Origin: Acidobacteriota bacterium
GTDB lineage: Bacteria; Acidobacteriota; Vicinamibacteria; Fen-336
Length of the DNA: 54,169 bases
NCBI GenBank assembly: GCA_003222275.1
Contig: QHVJ01000155.1
Location: forward strand, 1 to 54,169
Direction: 5' to 3'
The position numbers were made by a program, and so were the translations under genes. Position 1 is the stretch's first letter. Each line of letters starts with the position of its first letter. Of this stretch, positions 30,731 to 40,400 are shown in pieces. Below the pieces are notes generated by a model that was not told the origin of the DNA, did not search any database, and saw only the letters and a program-made list of their open reading frames with translations.

Positions 30731-32086
30731 ATGAGGCGACGACAGTTCGTCGCGAAGACGTCGGCGGCCGTGGTCGGCACGGCACTTTCGGCGCGGCGTG
30801 TGCGGGGCGCCAACGAACGGGTGAACGTGGCGCTCGTCGGCTGCGGTACGCGTGGCCGCCTTCTGGCCAACCTCGTCCGGCAGACGCCCGACGCCGCGGT
30901 CACGGCGCTGTGCGACGTCTACGACGCGCAGGTCGCGCAGGCGCGAGAGTCGGCCGGCGAAGGCGCGCGGGCGTTCAAGGACTTCCGCCAGGTCCTCGAT
31001 CAGAAGGACGTCGACGCGGTCGTGGTCGCCACTCCCGATCACTGGCACGGCATCATCGCCGTCTCCGCCTGCCAGGCGGGCAAGGACGCGTACGTCGAGA
31101 AGCCGCTCGCCCACAACATCAGGGAGAGCCGAGCGATCGTGGAGGCGGCCCGGAGATCGAAGCGCATCGTTCAACACGGGACCCAGCACCGCGCCGCACC
31201 CCATTACCGCGAGGTGCAAGAGATCGTCGGGAGCGGGAAGCTCGGCGAGATCCGCTACGTTCGAATCTGGAATTTCCAGAACATCTATCCCCACGGGATC
31301 GGCCGCGAGCCGGACGCCGATCCGCCGGCGGGTCTCGATTGGGACTTCTATCTCGGGCCCGCACCCCTCGTTCCCTTCAACCGGGCGCGCTTCCTCGGCA
31401 CTTATCGATGGTTCTGGGACTACGCGGGCGGGTGGGTCACGGATTTCGGGACCCACCGGTTCGATTCGTTTCATCAGGTCATGGGCGTCGACGCGCCCCG
31501 GACCGTCGTGGCCACCGGGGGTCGGTTCGGCCTCAAGGATTCGGGGGAGACTCCCGACCTGGTGCAGGCGACATACGAGTACCCTGGATTCATCATGAGC
31601 TACGAGGTGTGCGCCTTGAACGCGCACGGCGCGGGAGGCCGCACGCCGGACATGGCCTACTACGGGATGCGCGGCGAGTTCGATCGTCCGCATGGCGAGG
31701 CGTTCTACGGGACGAACGGGACGTTGATCTCGGACCGCATCGGATACGAGATCTACCCCGAGATGGACCCGCCCCCGCGGCGCGGAGAGGGCGAAGCTCC
31801 GGGAGCGAAGCCGGTCTACCGCTCGGAGCGCAAGGTCGTGAAGGGCCGGGACACGACCGACCTCCTGGTGAAGGACTTCGTCGAATGCGTCAAGAGCCGG
31901 CGAGCGCCGATGGCGTCCGCCGAGATCGGACATCGCTCGACGATCGTGCCCCATATCGGCAACATCGCCTACCGGACGGGCCGGAAGCTCCGTTGGAATG
32001 CCGAGAAAGAGGCGTTCGACGGCAACGAGCCCGAAGCGACGGCGCTCCTCGGCCGCCAGCATCGCAAGCCCTGGACGCTCGTCTAG
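30731..32086 (+). CDS. Tat-exported Gfo/Idh/MocA-family oxidoreductase
   Basis: The 451-residue protein begins with a twin-arginine-like signal (RRRQFVAKTSAAVVGTALSA), then an NAD(P)-binding Rossmann domain (VNVALVGCGTRGRLLANLV, VVVATPDHWHG, EKPLAHN, with the conserved EKP lysine) and a C-terminal Gfo/Idh domain (AGGWVTDFGTHRFD, with the catalytic-region histidine). GGAGG directly precedes an earlier ATG at 30725 without spacing; the second ATG at 30731, six bases after it, is the better start. It follows the epimerase-like gene, and both are predicted to act outside the cytoplasm. The substrate is unknown. Confidence 0.92.
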   Translation: MRRRQFVAKTSAAVVGTALSARRVRGANERVNVALVGCGTRGRLLANLVRQTPDAAVTALCDVYDAQVAQARESAGEGARAFKDFRQVLDQKDVDAVVVATPDHWHGIIAVSACQAGKDAYVEKPLAHNIRESRAIVEAARRSKRIVQHGTQHRAAPHYREVQEIVGSGKLGEIRYVRIWNFQNIYPHGIGREPDADPPAGLDWDFYLGPAPLVPFNRARFLGTYRWFWDYAGGWVTDFGTHRFDSFHQVMGVDAPRTVVATGGRFGLKDSGETPDLVQATYEYPGFIMSYEVCALNAHGAGGRTPDMAYYGMRGEFDRPHGEAFYGTNGTLISDRIGYEIYPEMDPPPRRGEGEAPGAKPVYRSERKVVKGRDTTDLLVKDFVECVKSRRAPMASAEIGHRSTIVPHIGNIAYRTGRKLRWNAEKEAFDGNEPEATALLGRQHRKPWTLV

Positions 32087-32110
32087 GCGACCGGGGTTCC
32101 GCCATCGCGT

Positions 32111-32821
32111 CTACCACGGCCGGGCTGCGCGCGGCCGGTTCCTGGATGGACGTGGCGAGACCTCGATGTGGCAGCGGGGCGCATCGCCGAGGCGTTCGCA
32201 GCGCGCGTGCGCGCGAGCTCCAGCCATCTCCGCCACGAGGCTCTCGATCGCAAGGCAAACTTCGGGATGCAACCGGACGATGGCGGCGAACGGGCAGCTC
32301 GAGCCGTGGATGACGTAGGTGCCGTTTCCCCCGTTGCCGCGTTTCTCGATCTCCATGACCCCGCCGAGCTCCTTCAGGAGCGCCACCGTGGCCTGGACAC
32401 GAGCAGCCAACGGCGCATCCCGATCGGCGGGACGAGCGGCCAGACGGCGGCCCGTCGTGCGGATCACGTCATTCAGGTCATCCCGCCCCAGGGTCCCCCC
32501 CAAGACATCCAGGAGCTGGTCCAGGAACGGAACATACCCTTCGGAGAAGAGCAGCTCCGCCCCCGGCGCAAGCTTGTAGGTGACGGCGGGTCGGCGCGCG
32601 CCGGGCCGCGCTCCCGTCCGCAGAACGAGCCCTTGGCGCTCGAGCTGCTGCACGTGGGGTCGGATCGCGTTGTCGGTGACGCCCAGCGCGGTGGCCAGCT
32701 CCTCGACGGTACGGTCGGCCGATCGCAGCCGGTCGATGATCTGGCCCCTGGTGCTCGTGAGGAGGGCTTTCCGCCAGCGTGTCAGCGCCACGGGTCGGCC
32801 GTCCCGCTCGGTGCCGGACAA
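32111..32821 (-). CDS. SufR-like winged-helix regulator with a C-terminal cysteine cluster
   Basis: A 236-residue protein with an N-terminal helix-turn-helix (TVEELATALGVTDNAIRPHVQQLERQGLV) and an effector domain that ends in four cysteines arranged C-x12-C-x18-C-x8-C (GSSCPFAAIVRLHPEVC, then HARCERLGDAPRC). This layout resembles SufR, the Fe-S-sensing repressor of iron-sulfur cluster biogenesis genes, though the last two spacings differ from the classic pattern. No suf genes are nearby. The best start is TTG at 32821, weakly supported; a later GTG is possible. An inverted repeat directly upstream (32823-32844) is its likely operator. It is divergent from the GntR gene. Confidence 0.8.
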   Translation of the reverse strand: MSGTERDGRPVALTRWRKALLTSTRGQIIDRLRSADRTVEELATALGVTDNAIRPHVQQLERQGLVLRTGARPGARRPAVTYKLAPGAELLFSEGYVPFLDQLLDVLGGTLGRDDLNDVIRTTGRRLAARPADRDAPLAARVQATVALLKELGGVMEIEKRGNGGNGTYVIHGSSCPFAAIVRLHPEVCLAIESLVAEMAGARAHARCERLGDAPRCHIEVSPRPSRNRPRAARPW

Positions 32822-32822
32822 T

Positions 32823-32844
32823 AAGTCAAGGAAAAGCTTGACTT
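32823..32844. promoter_or_regulatory. Inverted repeat between the SufR-like and GntR genes
   Basis: AAGTCAAG (32823-32830) and CTTGACTT (32837-32844) are perfect 8-base arms around a 6-base spacer. The right arm overlaps the -35 of the rightward promoter, and a leftward TATAAA (complement of 32843-32848) overlaps its edge. It is a good candidate operator for the SufR-like protein, perhaps governing both divergent genes. Confidence 0.7.
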
Positions 32845-32867
32845 TATACCTCTCACGTCCTTATCTT
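32838..32867 (+). promoter_or_regulatory. Promoter of the GntR-family gene
   Basis: TTGACT (32838-32843) and TATCTT (32862-32867) are 18 bases apart, with the expected start about 32874, shortly before the GTG at 32880. The -35 lies inside the inverted repeat at 32823-32844. Confidence 0.5.
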
Positions 32868-32879
32868 AGCCAGTAAGCA

Positions 32880-33854
32880 GTGGTGATCATCCGTCCACGG
32901 CGAAGAACCACGGGTCGCACACTCACGGTCACCGAGACGCTGCGCCAGCGTATCCAAGCTGGCCTTCACCTCGGCACGCTCGTTCCGGGCGACCGGCTGC
33001 CCAGCATTCGCGCGGTTACCGGCGAGCTGCATGCGGGCTCGCGGATGGTAATGGCCGCCTACCGCCAACTCGCCGCGGAGGGCCTGGTCCGGCTCCAGGC
33101 GCGCTCGGGTGTTTTCATCGAGGCAGAGTCGCACCGCCGAGACGACCTGCTGCCGGAAGTGGCCACCTGGGTGATCGAGGTCTTTCTACGCGGTCTTGCG
33201 CGGAGCATCCCGCCGACAGAGCTGCGCCGGCAAGCGCGCCGCTGCCTCGACCGCGTCCGCGTCCGCGCCGCGTGTGTGGAGTGCAACCGCGATCAGCTCC
33301 ATGCGCTCTGTCGTCAGCTCCATGACGACTATGGCTTTGACGCGGTGGGGCTCGACGTGAACGCGCTCGGGCCGGGGAAGCCGATCTCGCGATCCGCGGT
33401 CGAGGTCGACGTCATCGTCACCACTCGGTTCCATGCGGCGGAGGCACATCGCCTCGGCCGACGGCTGCACCGGCCGGTCATCGTGGTGGCCCTCGATACC
33501 GTGCTCGTGGCCGAAGTACGGCGCATGCTCGCGCAGGGAGGCGTATGGTGGGTTTGCACCGACCCTCGCTTCGCGGCGAAGCTGCCGTACCTCTTTCCCG
33601 GATCCTGCGTGAACCCCATCGTCGTCGGACGCGATTCGCTCGACGCCGTCCCCGCCGAGGCGATGGTGTACGCGACTCGCGCCGCGGCAGAGCGGCTACC
33701 GCAGGGCTGGCGCGCCGGACAGGTAGTGACGATACCTCGCGTCTTCTCGTCCGAAACGGCGCGCGCACTCCTGACGCTCCGCATCCGTCGAAACCTGGAG
33801 GCAGCACCGGCCTCCCGCGCCCACCGCCTCCGGTCGAGCGACAACAACAGTTGA
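32880..33854 (+). CDS. GntR-family transcriptional regulator
   Basis: A 324-residue regulator with an N-terminal GntR winged helix (ETLRQRIQAGLHLGTLVPGDRLPSIRAVTGELHAGSRMVMAAYRQLAAEGLV) and a long C-terminal alpha/beta domain (VIVTTRFHAAEAHRLGRRLHRPVIVVAL, PNPIVVGRD) that is neither a clear FCD/UTRA domain nor a PLP-dependent aminotransferase. Ligand and targets are not apparent. The start is a GTG with a second GTG following. It is divergent from the SufR-like gene and precedes, with a 104-base gap, the diheme lipoprotein. Confidence 0.85.
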   Translation: MVIIRPRRRTTGRTLTVTETLRQRIQAGLHLGTLVPGDRLPSIRAVTGELHAGSRMVMAAYRQLAAEGLVRLQARSGVFIEAESHRRDDLLPEVATWVIEVFLRGLARSIPPTELRRQARRCLDRVRVRAACVECNRDQLHALCRQLHDDYGFDAVGLDVNALGPGKPISRSAVEVDVIVTTRFHAAEAHRLGRRLHRPVIVVALDTVLVAEVRRMLAQGGVWWVCTDPRFAAKLPYLFPGSCVNPIVVGRDSLDAVPAEAMVYATRAAAERLPQGWRAGQVVTIPRVFSSETARALLTLRIRRNLEAAPASRAHRLRSSDNNS

Positions 33855-33958
33855 GAGTTGTCGGCTTCATCTGCGCCCGAATGGGGATTTGTTTCGACCC
33901 TCGTTGACGCGGCGGTTGCGCACATCGAGCATGGTTCAAGGGACACGGGAGGTCTGTC

Positions 33959-35314
33959 ATGAAGCGCTTCGCACTGTACGCATGCGGGATCGCGGCGATC
34001 GCGTTGGTGCTCGCTTGCCGACACCTCAAGCCTGAACCGAACGCGCCCCAGAACCCCGCCGTCAACAAGATCTCGGGCCGAACGGACATCGACGACAACG
34101 CGGACCGGCTGGTGAAGGAGGGCCGTCATGTCTTCCGCCACGACACCTTCGGCAGCGAGGATTTCTGGGGCGGACAGCTCCGCCTGAACGAAGCGATCTC
34201 CGGAGCGGAGCGGCACGGGGTGGGGCCCGGTCTGACGCCGCATCAGGCGCTCGCGCTCGGCCTCAAGGTCGACTTCGACGCGGTTCCCAAGGTGCTGGCG
34301 AAGGTCATGGGCCACGGCTCGGTGAGCCTGGACAAGGAAAAGACGACTCTCGAGCTGCTCAAAGCGGACGCCGTCGTCGGCGTCAAGGGCTTCTTCACCG
34401 ATCCTCAGGACGGCCTGCACTTGACGTCGATCGGGATCACGTGTGCGATCTGCCACTCCACCGTCAACGACTCCTTCATGAAGGGGATCGGTGAGCGTCT
34501 CGACGGCTGGCCGAACCGCGATCTCGACGTGGGCGCCATCGTCGCGCTCGCTCCGAGCCTGAAGCCGTTCGAGCAGGAGCTGCAGCTCGACGACGCGACC
34601 ATCCGGAAGGTGCTCAAGAGCTGGGGCCCGGGCAAGTACGACGCCGAGCTGAACCAGGACGGCCAGGGCTTTCGACCCGACGGCAAGACGGCGGCCACGC
34701 TCATCCCGGCCGCGTTCGGCCAGGCGGGCGTCAACCTTCACACGTACAGCGGGTGGGGCTCGGTCACGCACTGGAACGCCTACGTGGCCAACACCCAGAT
34801 GCACGGGAAAGGGACCTTCTTCGACCCGCGCATGAACGATCCGAAGCAGTTCCCGGTCGCCGCGCGCGCCAACCACTGGAACATGCGTAACCAGCCGGAC
34901 CTGATCACGTCGAAGCTGGCCGCTTTGCATTTCTACCAGCTGGCGATCCCCGCCCCCAAGCCCAAGGCAAGCACGTTCGACGCGGCGGGGGCGGGCCGTG
35001 GCCAGGCCGTCTTCAACGGCAAGGCGCAGTGCGCCCGCTGTCACGTGCCGCCGCTTTTCACCGAGCCCGGCTGGCCCATGCACACCGCCTCCGAGATGGG
35101 GATCGACGACTTCCAGGCCAGCCGCTCGCCCGACAAGAAGTTCTACCGGACGACACCGCTCAAAGGGCTCTTCGTACGAGAGAAGGGTGGCTTCTACCAC
35201 GACGGCCGCTTTGCCACCTACGCGGATGTGATCGCGCACTACCAGATGCTTCTGCATCTCGACCTGACGGCGCAGGAAAAAGAGGATCTCATTCAGTACC
35301 TGAAATCGCTCTGA
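33959..35314 (+). CDS. Diheme c-type cytochrome lipoprotein
   Basis: The 451-residue product has a signal peptide with lipobox-like LVLAC (Cys20) and two heme attachment motifs: CAICH at 162-166 and CARCH at 358-362. The C-terminal cytochrome domain (GRGQAVFNGKAQCARCHVPPLF) with later methionine and histidine residues resembles the C-terminal domain of diheme cytochrome c peroxidase-like proteins, but the N-terminal half is distinct and the peroxidase fold is not clear. It is probably attached to a membrane facing the periplasm and carries electrons. GGGAGGT precedes the ATG. It heads a group with YceI and a heme-motif porin-like protein. Confidence 0.85.
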   Translation: MKRFALYACGIAAIALVLACRHLKPEPNAPQNPAVNKISGRTDIDDNADRLVKEGRHVFRHDTFGSEDFWGGQLRLNEAISGAERHGVGPGLTPHQALALGLKVDFDAVPKVLAKVMGHGSVSLDKEKTTLELLKADAVVGVKGFFTDPQDGLHLTSIGITCAICHSTVNDSFMKGIGERLDGWPNRDLDVGAIVALAPSLKPFEQELQLDDATIRKVLKSWGPGKYDAELNQDGQGFRPDGKTAATLIPAAFGQAGVNLHTYSGWGSVTHWNAYVANTQMHGKGTFFDPRMNDPKQFPVAARANHWNMRNQPDLITSKLAALHFYQLAIPAPKPKASTFDAAGAGRGQAVFNGKAQCARCHVPPLFTEPGWPMHTASEMGIDDFQASRSPDKKFYRTTPLKGLFVREKGGFYHDGRFATYADVIAHYQMLLHLDLTAQEKEDLIQYLKSL

Positions 35315-35397
35315 TGGGCCGGTTGGCCCGCATTCACGAGGAGTGACGACGTGAATGCACGACGGCAGTTCCCCGGTCAGGTCAAGAGGTCATAGAC

Positions 35398-35594
35398 ATG
35401 TCGACACGTGCGAGCGTCAAGGGCCATCCCATCCATGCGATGCTGGTTCCGCTGCCGATGGCCATCTGCTGTTGACCGCACTGGGCGTAGTCCTCATTGG
35501 CATCTCGGGATGGCTGGGGGGTGAGATGGTGTACGTAGGCGGTGTGGGCGTGGCTCCGGCCGCCCGGGAGACAGCGGGCCCCCGTCCAAGGTGA
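35398..35594 (+). pseudogene. DUF2231 membrane protein gene with an internal deletion
   Basis: The ATG at 35398 begins a DUF2231-like N-terminus (MSTRASVKGHPIHAMLVPLP) that stops at TGA 35473-35475 after 25 codons. In a second frame overlapping the stop, LLTALGVVLIGISGWLGGEMVYVGGVGV resembles the last helix and signature end of the same family. The central three helices are missing. The most economical explanation is an internal deletion that also broke the frame. Confidence 0.75.
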
Positions 35595-35640
35595 TGGTGG
35601 CGCCTTACGGCCGCGCTGGAGGATAATCACGCCCGTCAAA

Positions 35641-36240
35641 ATGATGAAGAGACGCCGCCGGCTGGGCTCGACGGGCCTGGTCTTGCTGCTTGCGTCGAGC
35701 AGCGCCGCCGCCCCCGCTTCGTCCTGGCGCATCGAGCGCGGCGACGTGCACATTCTCGTTCCCTTGAAGCCGGGGGGCGCCTTCTCCGCGACCACACCTT
35801 CTCTCAGCGGGTCCCTGATCCTCGAGCCGGCAAAGCCGGCGCGCCTCACGGGCGAGATCTCGATGGACCTCGCGACGATCGATACCGGCATCGGCCTGCG
35901 CAACCAGCACCTGCGCGAGAAGTACCTCGAAGTGGCGAAGGGCAAGGGTTTTGACCGGGCGGTCTTGTCGCAGATCAATCTGAACGACGCGGACGGCGAA
36001 GCCTTCGAAGGTCGCACCGCTTTCACCGGCATGCTTCTGCTCCATGGGGTGCTGCATTCTGTGGAAGGGACCGCGGAGATCCGTCGTGACGGTCTGGGTC
36101 GACGCGTGCGGGCGGAGTTTCCGCTGGTCCTCCCGGACTTCGGGATAACCCCGCCGGAGTACCTCGGCGTCGGGGTCGGGAGCAGGCTGCTCGTCAAGAC
36201 GCAGTTTACCGCGATGCCCGCGCGCGAGCCGGCAAAGTGA
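35641..36240 (+). CDS. YceI-family periplasmic protein
   Basis: The 199-residue product has a signal peptide (to about residue 27, SAAAP) and a YceI-like lipocalin-fold domain: WRIERGDVHILVPLKPGG, LTGEISMDLATIDTG, FEGRTAFTGMLLLHGVLHSVEGTAEI and VLPDFGITPPEYLGVGVGSRLLVKTQF. YceI proteins bind isoprenoid or lipid-like ligands, and their natural role is unsettled. The ATG at 35641 (or 35644) is likely, with GGAGG about 18 bases upstream. The TGA overlaps the next gene's GTG (GTGA), so it is coupled to the heme-motif barrel protein. Confidence 0.9.
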   Translation: MMKRRRRLGSTGLVLLLASSSAAAPASSWRIERGDVHILVPLKPGGAFSATTPSLSGSLILEPAKPARLTGEISMDLATIDTGIGLRNQHLREKYLEVAKGKGFDRAVLSQINLNDADGEAFEGRTAFTGMLLLHGVLHSVEGTAEIRRDGLGRRVRAEFPLVLPDFGITPPEYLGVGVGSRLLVKTQFTAMPAREPAK

Positions 36241-37340
36241 GACGGGCCGCGGCGGTCGTTCTCGCCGCGCTCTCTCTTCTCGCCCCCGCCGGCCGCGCCG
36301 TCGCCGAGCCGATCTTCCTCTCGCGTCAGTACGTGCGTTGCACGGGGTGTCACTATTCCCCGACCGGAGGCGGGCTGCTGACGCCGTACGGGCGGTCGCT
36401 CTCGCGGGAGGAGCTGTCCACGTTCGGCAAGAGCCGCGGCTCGGGACCGTCGGGGCGCGAGCACGAGTTCCTGTTCGGCGCGCTCGGTGACGCTCTGCGA
36501 CCGGTGAGCGTCGGCGCGGAGCTGTGGCCCGCCCATCTCGACGTCGACGCGGCCGGGTTCAACTCGACGCGCAACTTCCTGATGAACGCGGACGTCACCC
36601 TCGCCTTCCGGCACGAGAGCTGGACGGCTTACGGCGAGCTTGGACGCCAGCCGCGCGGCGGCGACACCCGAATCGCCTCGTTCGAGCACTGGCTCGGGTA
36701 CCAGACGAGGCATCTGGGAGCTCGCGCCGGCCGTTTCCTGCCCGCATACGGCGTCCGGCTCGCCGACCACACCTCGTTCACCCGGGCGACGCTGGGCCTC
36801 GACACCAATGACCAGGTCTACGCTCTCGAGCTCAGCTATACGGACGACCGCCATCTCCTGCAGGTATCCGTCGGCGAGCACGCCGACGGGGATCGCGCTT
36901 TTACGACCACCGGGCGCTGGCAATTCGACCTGACCCCGCGCACCGTGCTGGTGGCGTCCGGCCTCTTCCGTGACGCCTCGAGTCTCGGCCCCCGCGGTGG
37001 CTCGGCCGGCCTCGCCATAGGAATAGCTCCGAGCGCTCGTTTGACCATATGGGCCCAGGGGGACGCCCGGTTCCGCTCGGCGACGACGTCCGGGAAGCGC
37101 GCCTACACGCTGCTGAGCGACGCGGCGTTCGAGGTCTATCGCGGCGTGTGGCTCAAGCTCTCGCCCCAGCTCCTCACCGAGTTCGGCGATGCGTCGGCGG
37201 GTGTCGTGCGATTCGTGGTCGGGCTCAACCTGCTGCCGAGGACGCATTGGAACGTGGTGCTGAACTGGTACCATGACCGCGATCGCAAGACGGATGGTTC
37301 TGCGCGAACCCTGCTGGCCCAGCTGCACCTTTACCTCTGA
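36237..37340 (+). CDS. Outer-membrane beta-barrel protein with an N-terminal CxxCH heme motif
   Basis: The 367-residue product begins with a signal peptide (to about residue 23, AVAE), then CTGCHYSPTGGGLLTPYGR at 35 onward, where C35-x-x-C38-H39 is a heme c attachment motif. The remainder (about residues 70-367) consists of alternating amphipathic strands (LDVDAAGFNSTRNFLMNADVTLAF, ARAGRFLPAYGVRLADH) and ends in QLHLYL, as expected for an outer-membrane barrel. A barrel carrying a heme at its periplasmic entrance could pass electrons across the outer membrane, but this is an inference. GTG start overlaps the YceI stop codon. Confidence 0.75.
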   Translation: MRRAAAVVLAALSLLAPAGRAVAEPIFLSRQYVRCTGCHYSPTGGGLLTPYGRSLSREELSTFGKSRGSGPSGREHEFLFGALGDALRPVSVGAELWPAHLDVDAAGFNSTRNFLMNADVTLAFRHESWTAYGELGRQPRGGDTRIASFEHWLGYQTRHLGARAGRFLPAYGVRLADHTSFTRATLGLDTNDQVYALELSYTDDRHLLQVSVGEHADGDRAFTTTGRWQFDLTPRTVLVASGLFRDASSLGPRGGSAGLAIGIAPSARLTIWAQGDARFRSATTSGKRAYTLLSDAAFEVYRGVWLKLSPQLLTEFGDASAGVVRFVVGLNLLPRTHWNVVLNWYHDRDRKTDGSARTLLAQLHLYL

Positions 37341-37347
37341 GCTGAGG

Positions 37348-37376
37348 TTGACACGGCCGCGCCAAAGTCCTATTAG
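37348..37376 (+). promoter_or_regulatory. Promoter upstream of the DUF1549/DUF1553 gene
   Basis: TTGACA (37348-37353) and TATTAG (37371-37376) are exactly 17 bases apart, immediately after the barrel gene. The expected start is about 37383, giving a short leader of about 18 bases without a clear Shine-Dalgarno. Confidence 0.65.
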
Positions 37377-37400
37377 GTTCGGGACGCGGTAATTTTCGAA

Positions 37401-40400
37401 ATGGGAATGAGGAGCCCTCGGGTCCTACGGTCGGCCGGAGCCGCCATCGCCGCGATCAGCATCGGAGGGGCGATGGCCCTGGCGCGGGGCCCGGCCGCGG
37501 CGCCGCCCGACCCCCCGATCGACTTCGTCCGCGACGTCCAGCCCATCCTCTCCGCCTCGTGCGTCAAGTGCCATCGGGCGTCACGGCCGGAGGGCGGCCT
37601 CCGGCTCGACACCCGGGAAGGCCTGCTCGAGGGCGGAGACTCGGGCGGGGCCGTCGTGCGCGGCGATGGGAAGGGCAGCTTGGTCTACGAGCGGCTGATG
37701 GCGAAGGATCCGGAGGAGCGGATGCCACAGCGCGCCGATCCGCTCGCGCCCGCCCAGGTCGAGACGCTGCTGCGGTGGATCGACGACGGCGCCCCCTGGC
37801 CGGACGGAGTGGTGGTCCGGATGGCGCCGGCCGCCCGCGCCCGCGCCACCGCGACGCGGCCGCTGGTCGCGCATACGGCCGGCGCTCGGGCCGACGGCCC
37901 GCTCGTCTCGTTCAACAAGGACGTGCGCCCGATCCTGGCCGACAACTGCTACGCCTGCCACGGGCCGGACCGGAACCGCCGGCAGAGGGGCCTGCGGCTC
38001 GACCGCGAGGAGGTCGCGAAGGCGGCGCTGCCCTCGGGCCAGGTGGCGATCGTCCCCGGCAGTCTCGAGAAGAGCGAGCTGTTCCGGCGCATCACGGACC
38101 CGGACGAGAAGAGGCGAATGCCTCACGTGTCGAGCGGCAAGGACCGCCTCGCCGCGTCCCAGATCGAGACGATCCGCCGCTGGATCGAACAGGGTGCCGA
38201 GTGGGAGCCTCACTGGTCCTACATCCCGCCCACCCGGCCGCCGCTGCCGGCGCTGAAGCGCGCCGAGTGGCCGAAGAACCCGGTCGACGCCTTCGTCCTC
38301 GCCGGCATCGAGAAGCAGGGCCTCTCACCCTCCCCTGAGGCCGCACCTGGCGAGCTGCTGCGGCGGCTGAGCTTCGACCTCACCGGCCTGCCGCCGACGC
38401 CGAACGAGGTCCGGGCCTTCGTCGCCGAGACGACGCCGGGCGCGTACGAGCGGCAGGTGGACCGGCTGCTCGCCTCCCCGCGGTTCGGCGAGCGCATGGC
38501 CGCCCATTGGCTCGACCTCGTGCGCTACGCCGACAGCGCCGGCTACCACAGCGACAACCCCCGCACGGTCTGGCGCTATCGCGACTTCGTCATCGGCGCC
38601 TTCAACCGGAATCTCCCCTTCGACCAGTTCACGGCCGTGCAGCTTGCCGGCGACCTGCTGCCGGATGCCTCGATGGAGCAGCGAATCGCCTCCGGCTACA
38701 ACCGGCTCCTCCAGACGACGGAGGAGGGCGGGGCCCAGCCCAAGGAATACCGCGCGATCTACCTCGCCGACCGGGTGCGGAACACCTCGGCCGTCTGGCT
38801 CGCGGCGACCGTGGGCTGCGCGCAGTGCCACGACCACAAGTTCGACCCGTACCTCGCCAAGGACTTCTACAGCTTCGGAGCCTTCTTCGCGGACGTGAAG
38901 GAGAAGCCCGTGGGGCGCCGCGATCCGGATTACCTTCCGGACGAGAGCCAGCGCCCCGCGCTCGAGGCGGTCAACGCCGAGATCGAGCGCCTCCGCAAGG
39001 AGCTGGAGAGGGACACCCCCGAGCTCGAGGCCGCCCAGGAGCGCTGGGAAAGAACGCTCGGCGGCAAGCGCCGGTATAGCTGGACGGTCCTCGAGCCCGT
39101 CGAGGCGTCTTCCGCCAACGGCACGCGCGTGCTCCTCCAAGGCAACGACTTCTCGCTCATCGCCACCACCGCCTCCGGTCCGAAGCCGCCCCGCGACACC
39201 TACACGGTCCGCTTCAAGACCGCGCTCAAGGGCATGACCGCCTTCCGTCTCGAGCCCCGGACCTTCGAGGAGCTGCCGAAGGGCGGGCCGGGCCGCGACC
39301 CCGAGGGCGGCTTCGTCGTCTCCGAGCTCGTGATCCGGGACGCCGCCGGCCGAAAGATCCCGCTCCGCAATGCGACCGCATCGACCCCGATCGCCGGACG
39401 GGGTGCGCCGTTCAGCCCGGCGGCCGCCATCGACGGAACGACCTCCGGGGGCGGATGGGCACTCCGGGCGGCCGATGGCCTGGAGCATCGCCTGGTCGTG
39501 GAAGCCGTGGAGCCGGTGGGCAGCGGCGCGGAGACGACACTCACCGCCGTGATCTACCAGAACGCGGGACGCCTCCGCACGCTCGGGCGGTTCCGCTTGT
39601 CCGCCACCACCGACCCCGGGCCCGTCCTCACCGAACCGGGACGCGAGGTCCCGAAAGACCTCCTCGAGGTCGCGGCGAAGGATCGGGCGAGCCGCACGAA
39701 GGAGGAGCAGGAAACCCTCACTAACTTCCACCGGCAGGTCGCGCCGGAGCTGGCGCCCGTGCGCACCGCGCTCCGCGCGGCGGAGGTGCGGAAGGCGGAC
39801 CTCGTCAAGGACATCCCGCAGTCGCTCGTCACGACCGCCCAGGAGCCGGAGCCGGTGCGGATCCTGCCCCGCGGGAACTGGCTGGACGAGTCCGGCGAGG
39901 TCGTCGAGCCCGCCGTCCCGCACTTCCTGCCCGAGATCGAGACCGGCGGGCGGCGAGCCACGCGGCTCGACCTCGCCCGCTGGCTGACCTCGCCCGACAA
40001 CCCGCTCACCGCCCGCGTCTTCGTGAACCGCCTGTGGAAGCTGTTCTTCGGCCAGGGGCTCGCCCGAAGCCTCGAGGACCTGGGCTCGCAGGGGGAATGG
40101 CCGACCCACCCGGAGCTGCTGGACTGGCTGGCCGTGGAGTTCATGGAGAGCGGGTGGGACGTGAAGCGACTGGTCCGGACCCTCGTCACCTCGGCCGCCT
40201 ACCGGCAGACCTCGCGGCCCTCGCCCGAGCTGCTCGATCGCGATCCCGCCAACCGGCTCTACGCCCGCCAGGCCCGCTTCCGGCTCGACGCCGAGATGGT
40301 TCGCGACAATGCGCTGGCCGTCAGCGGTCTGCTGTCGAGCCGGATGGGCGGCCCGAGCGTCCAGCCCTACCAGCCGAGGGGCTACTGGGCCTATCTCAAC

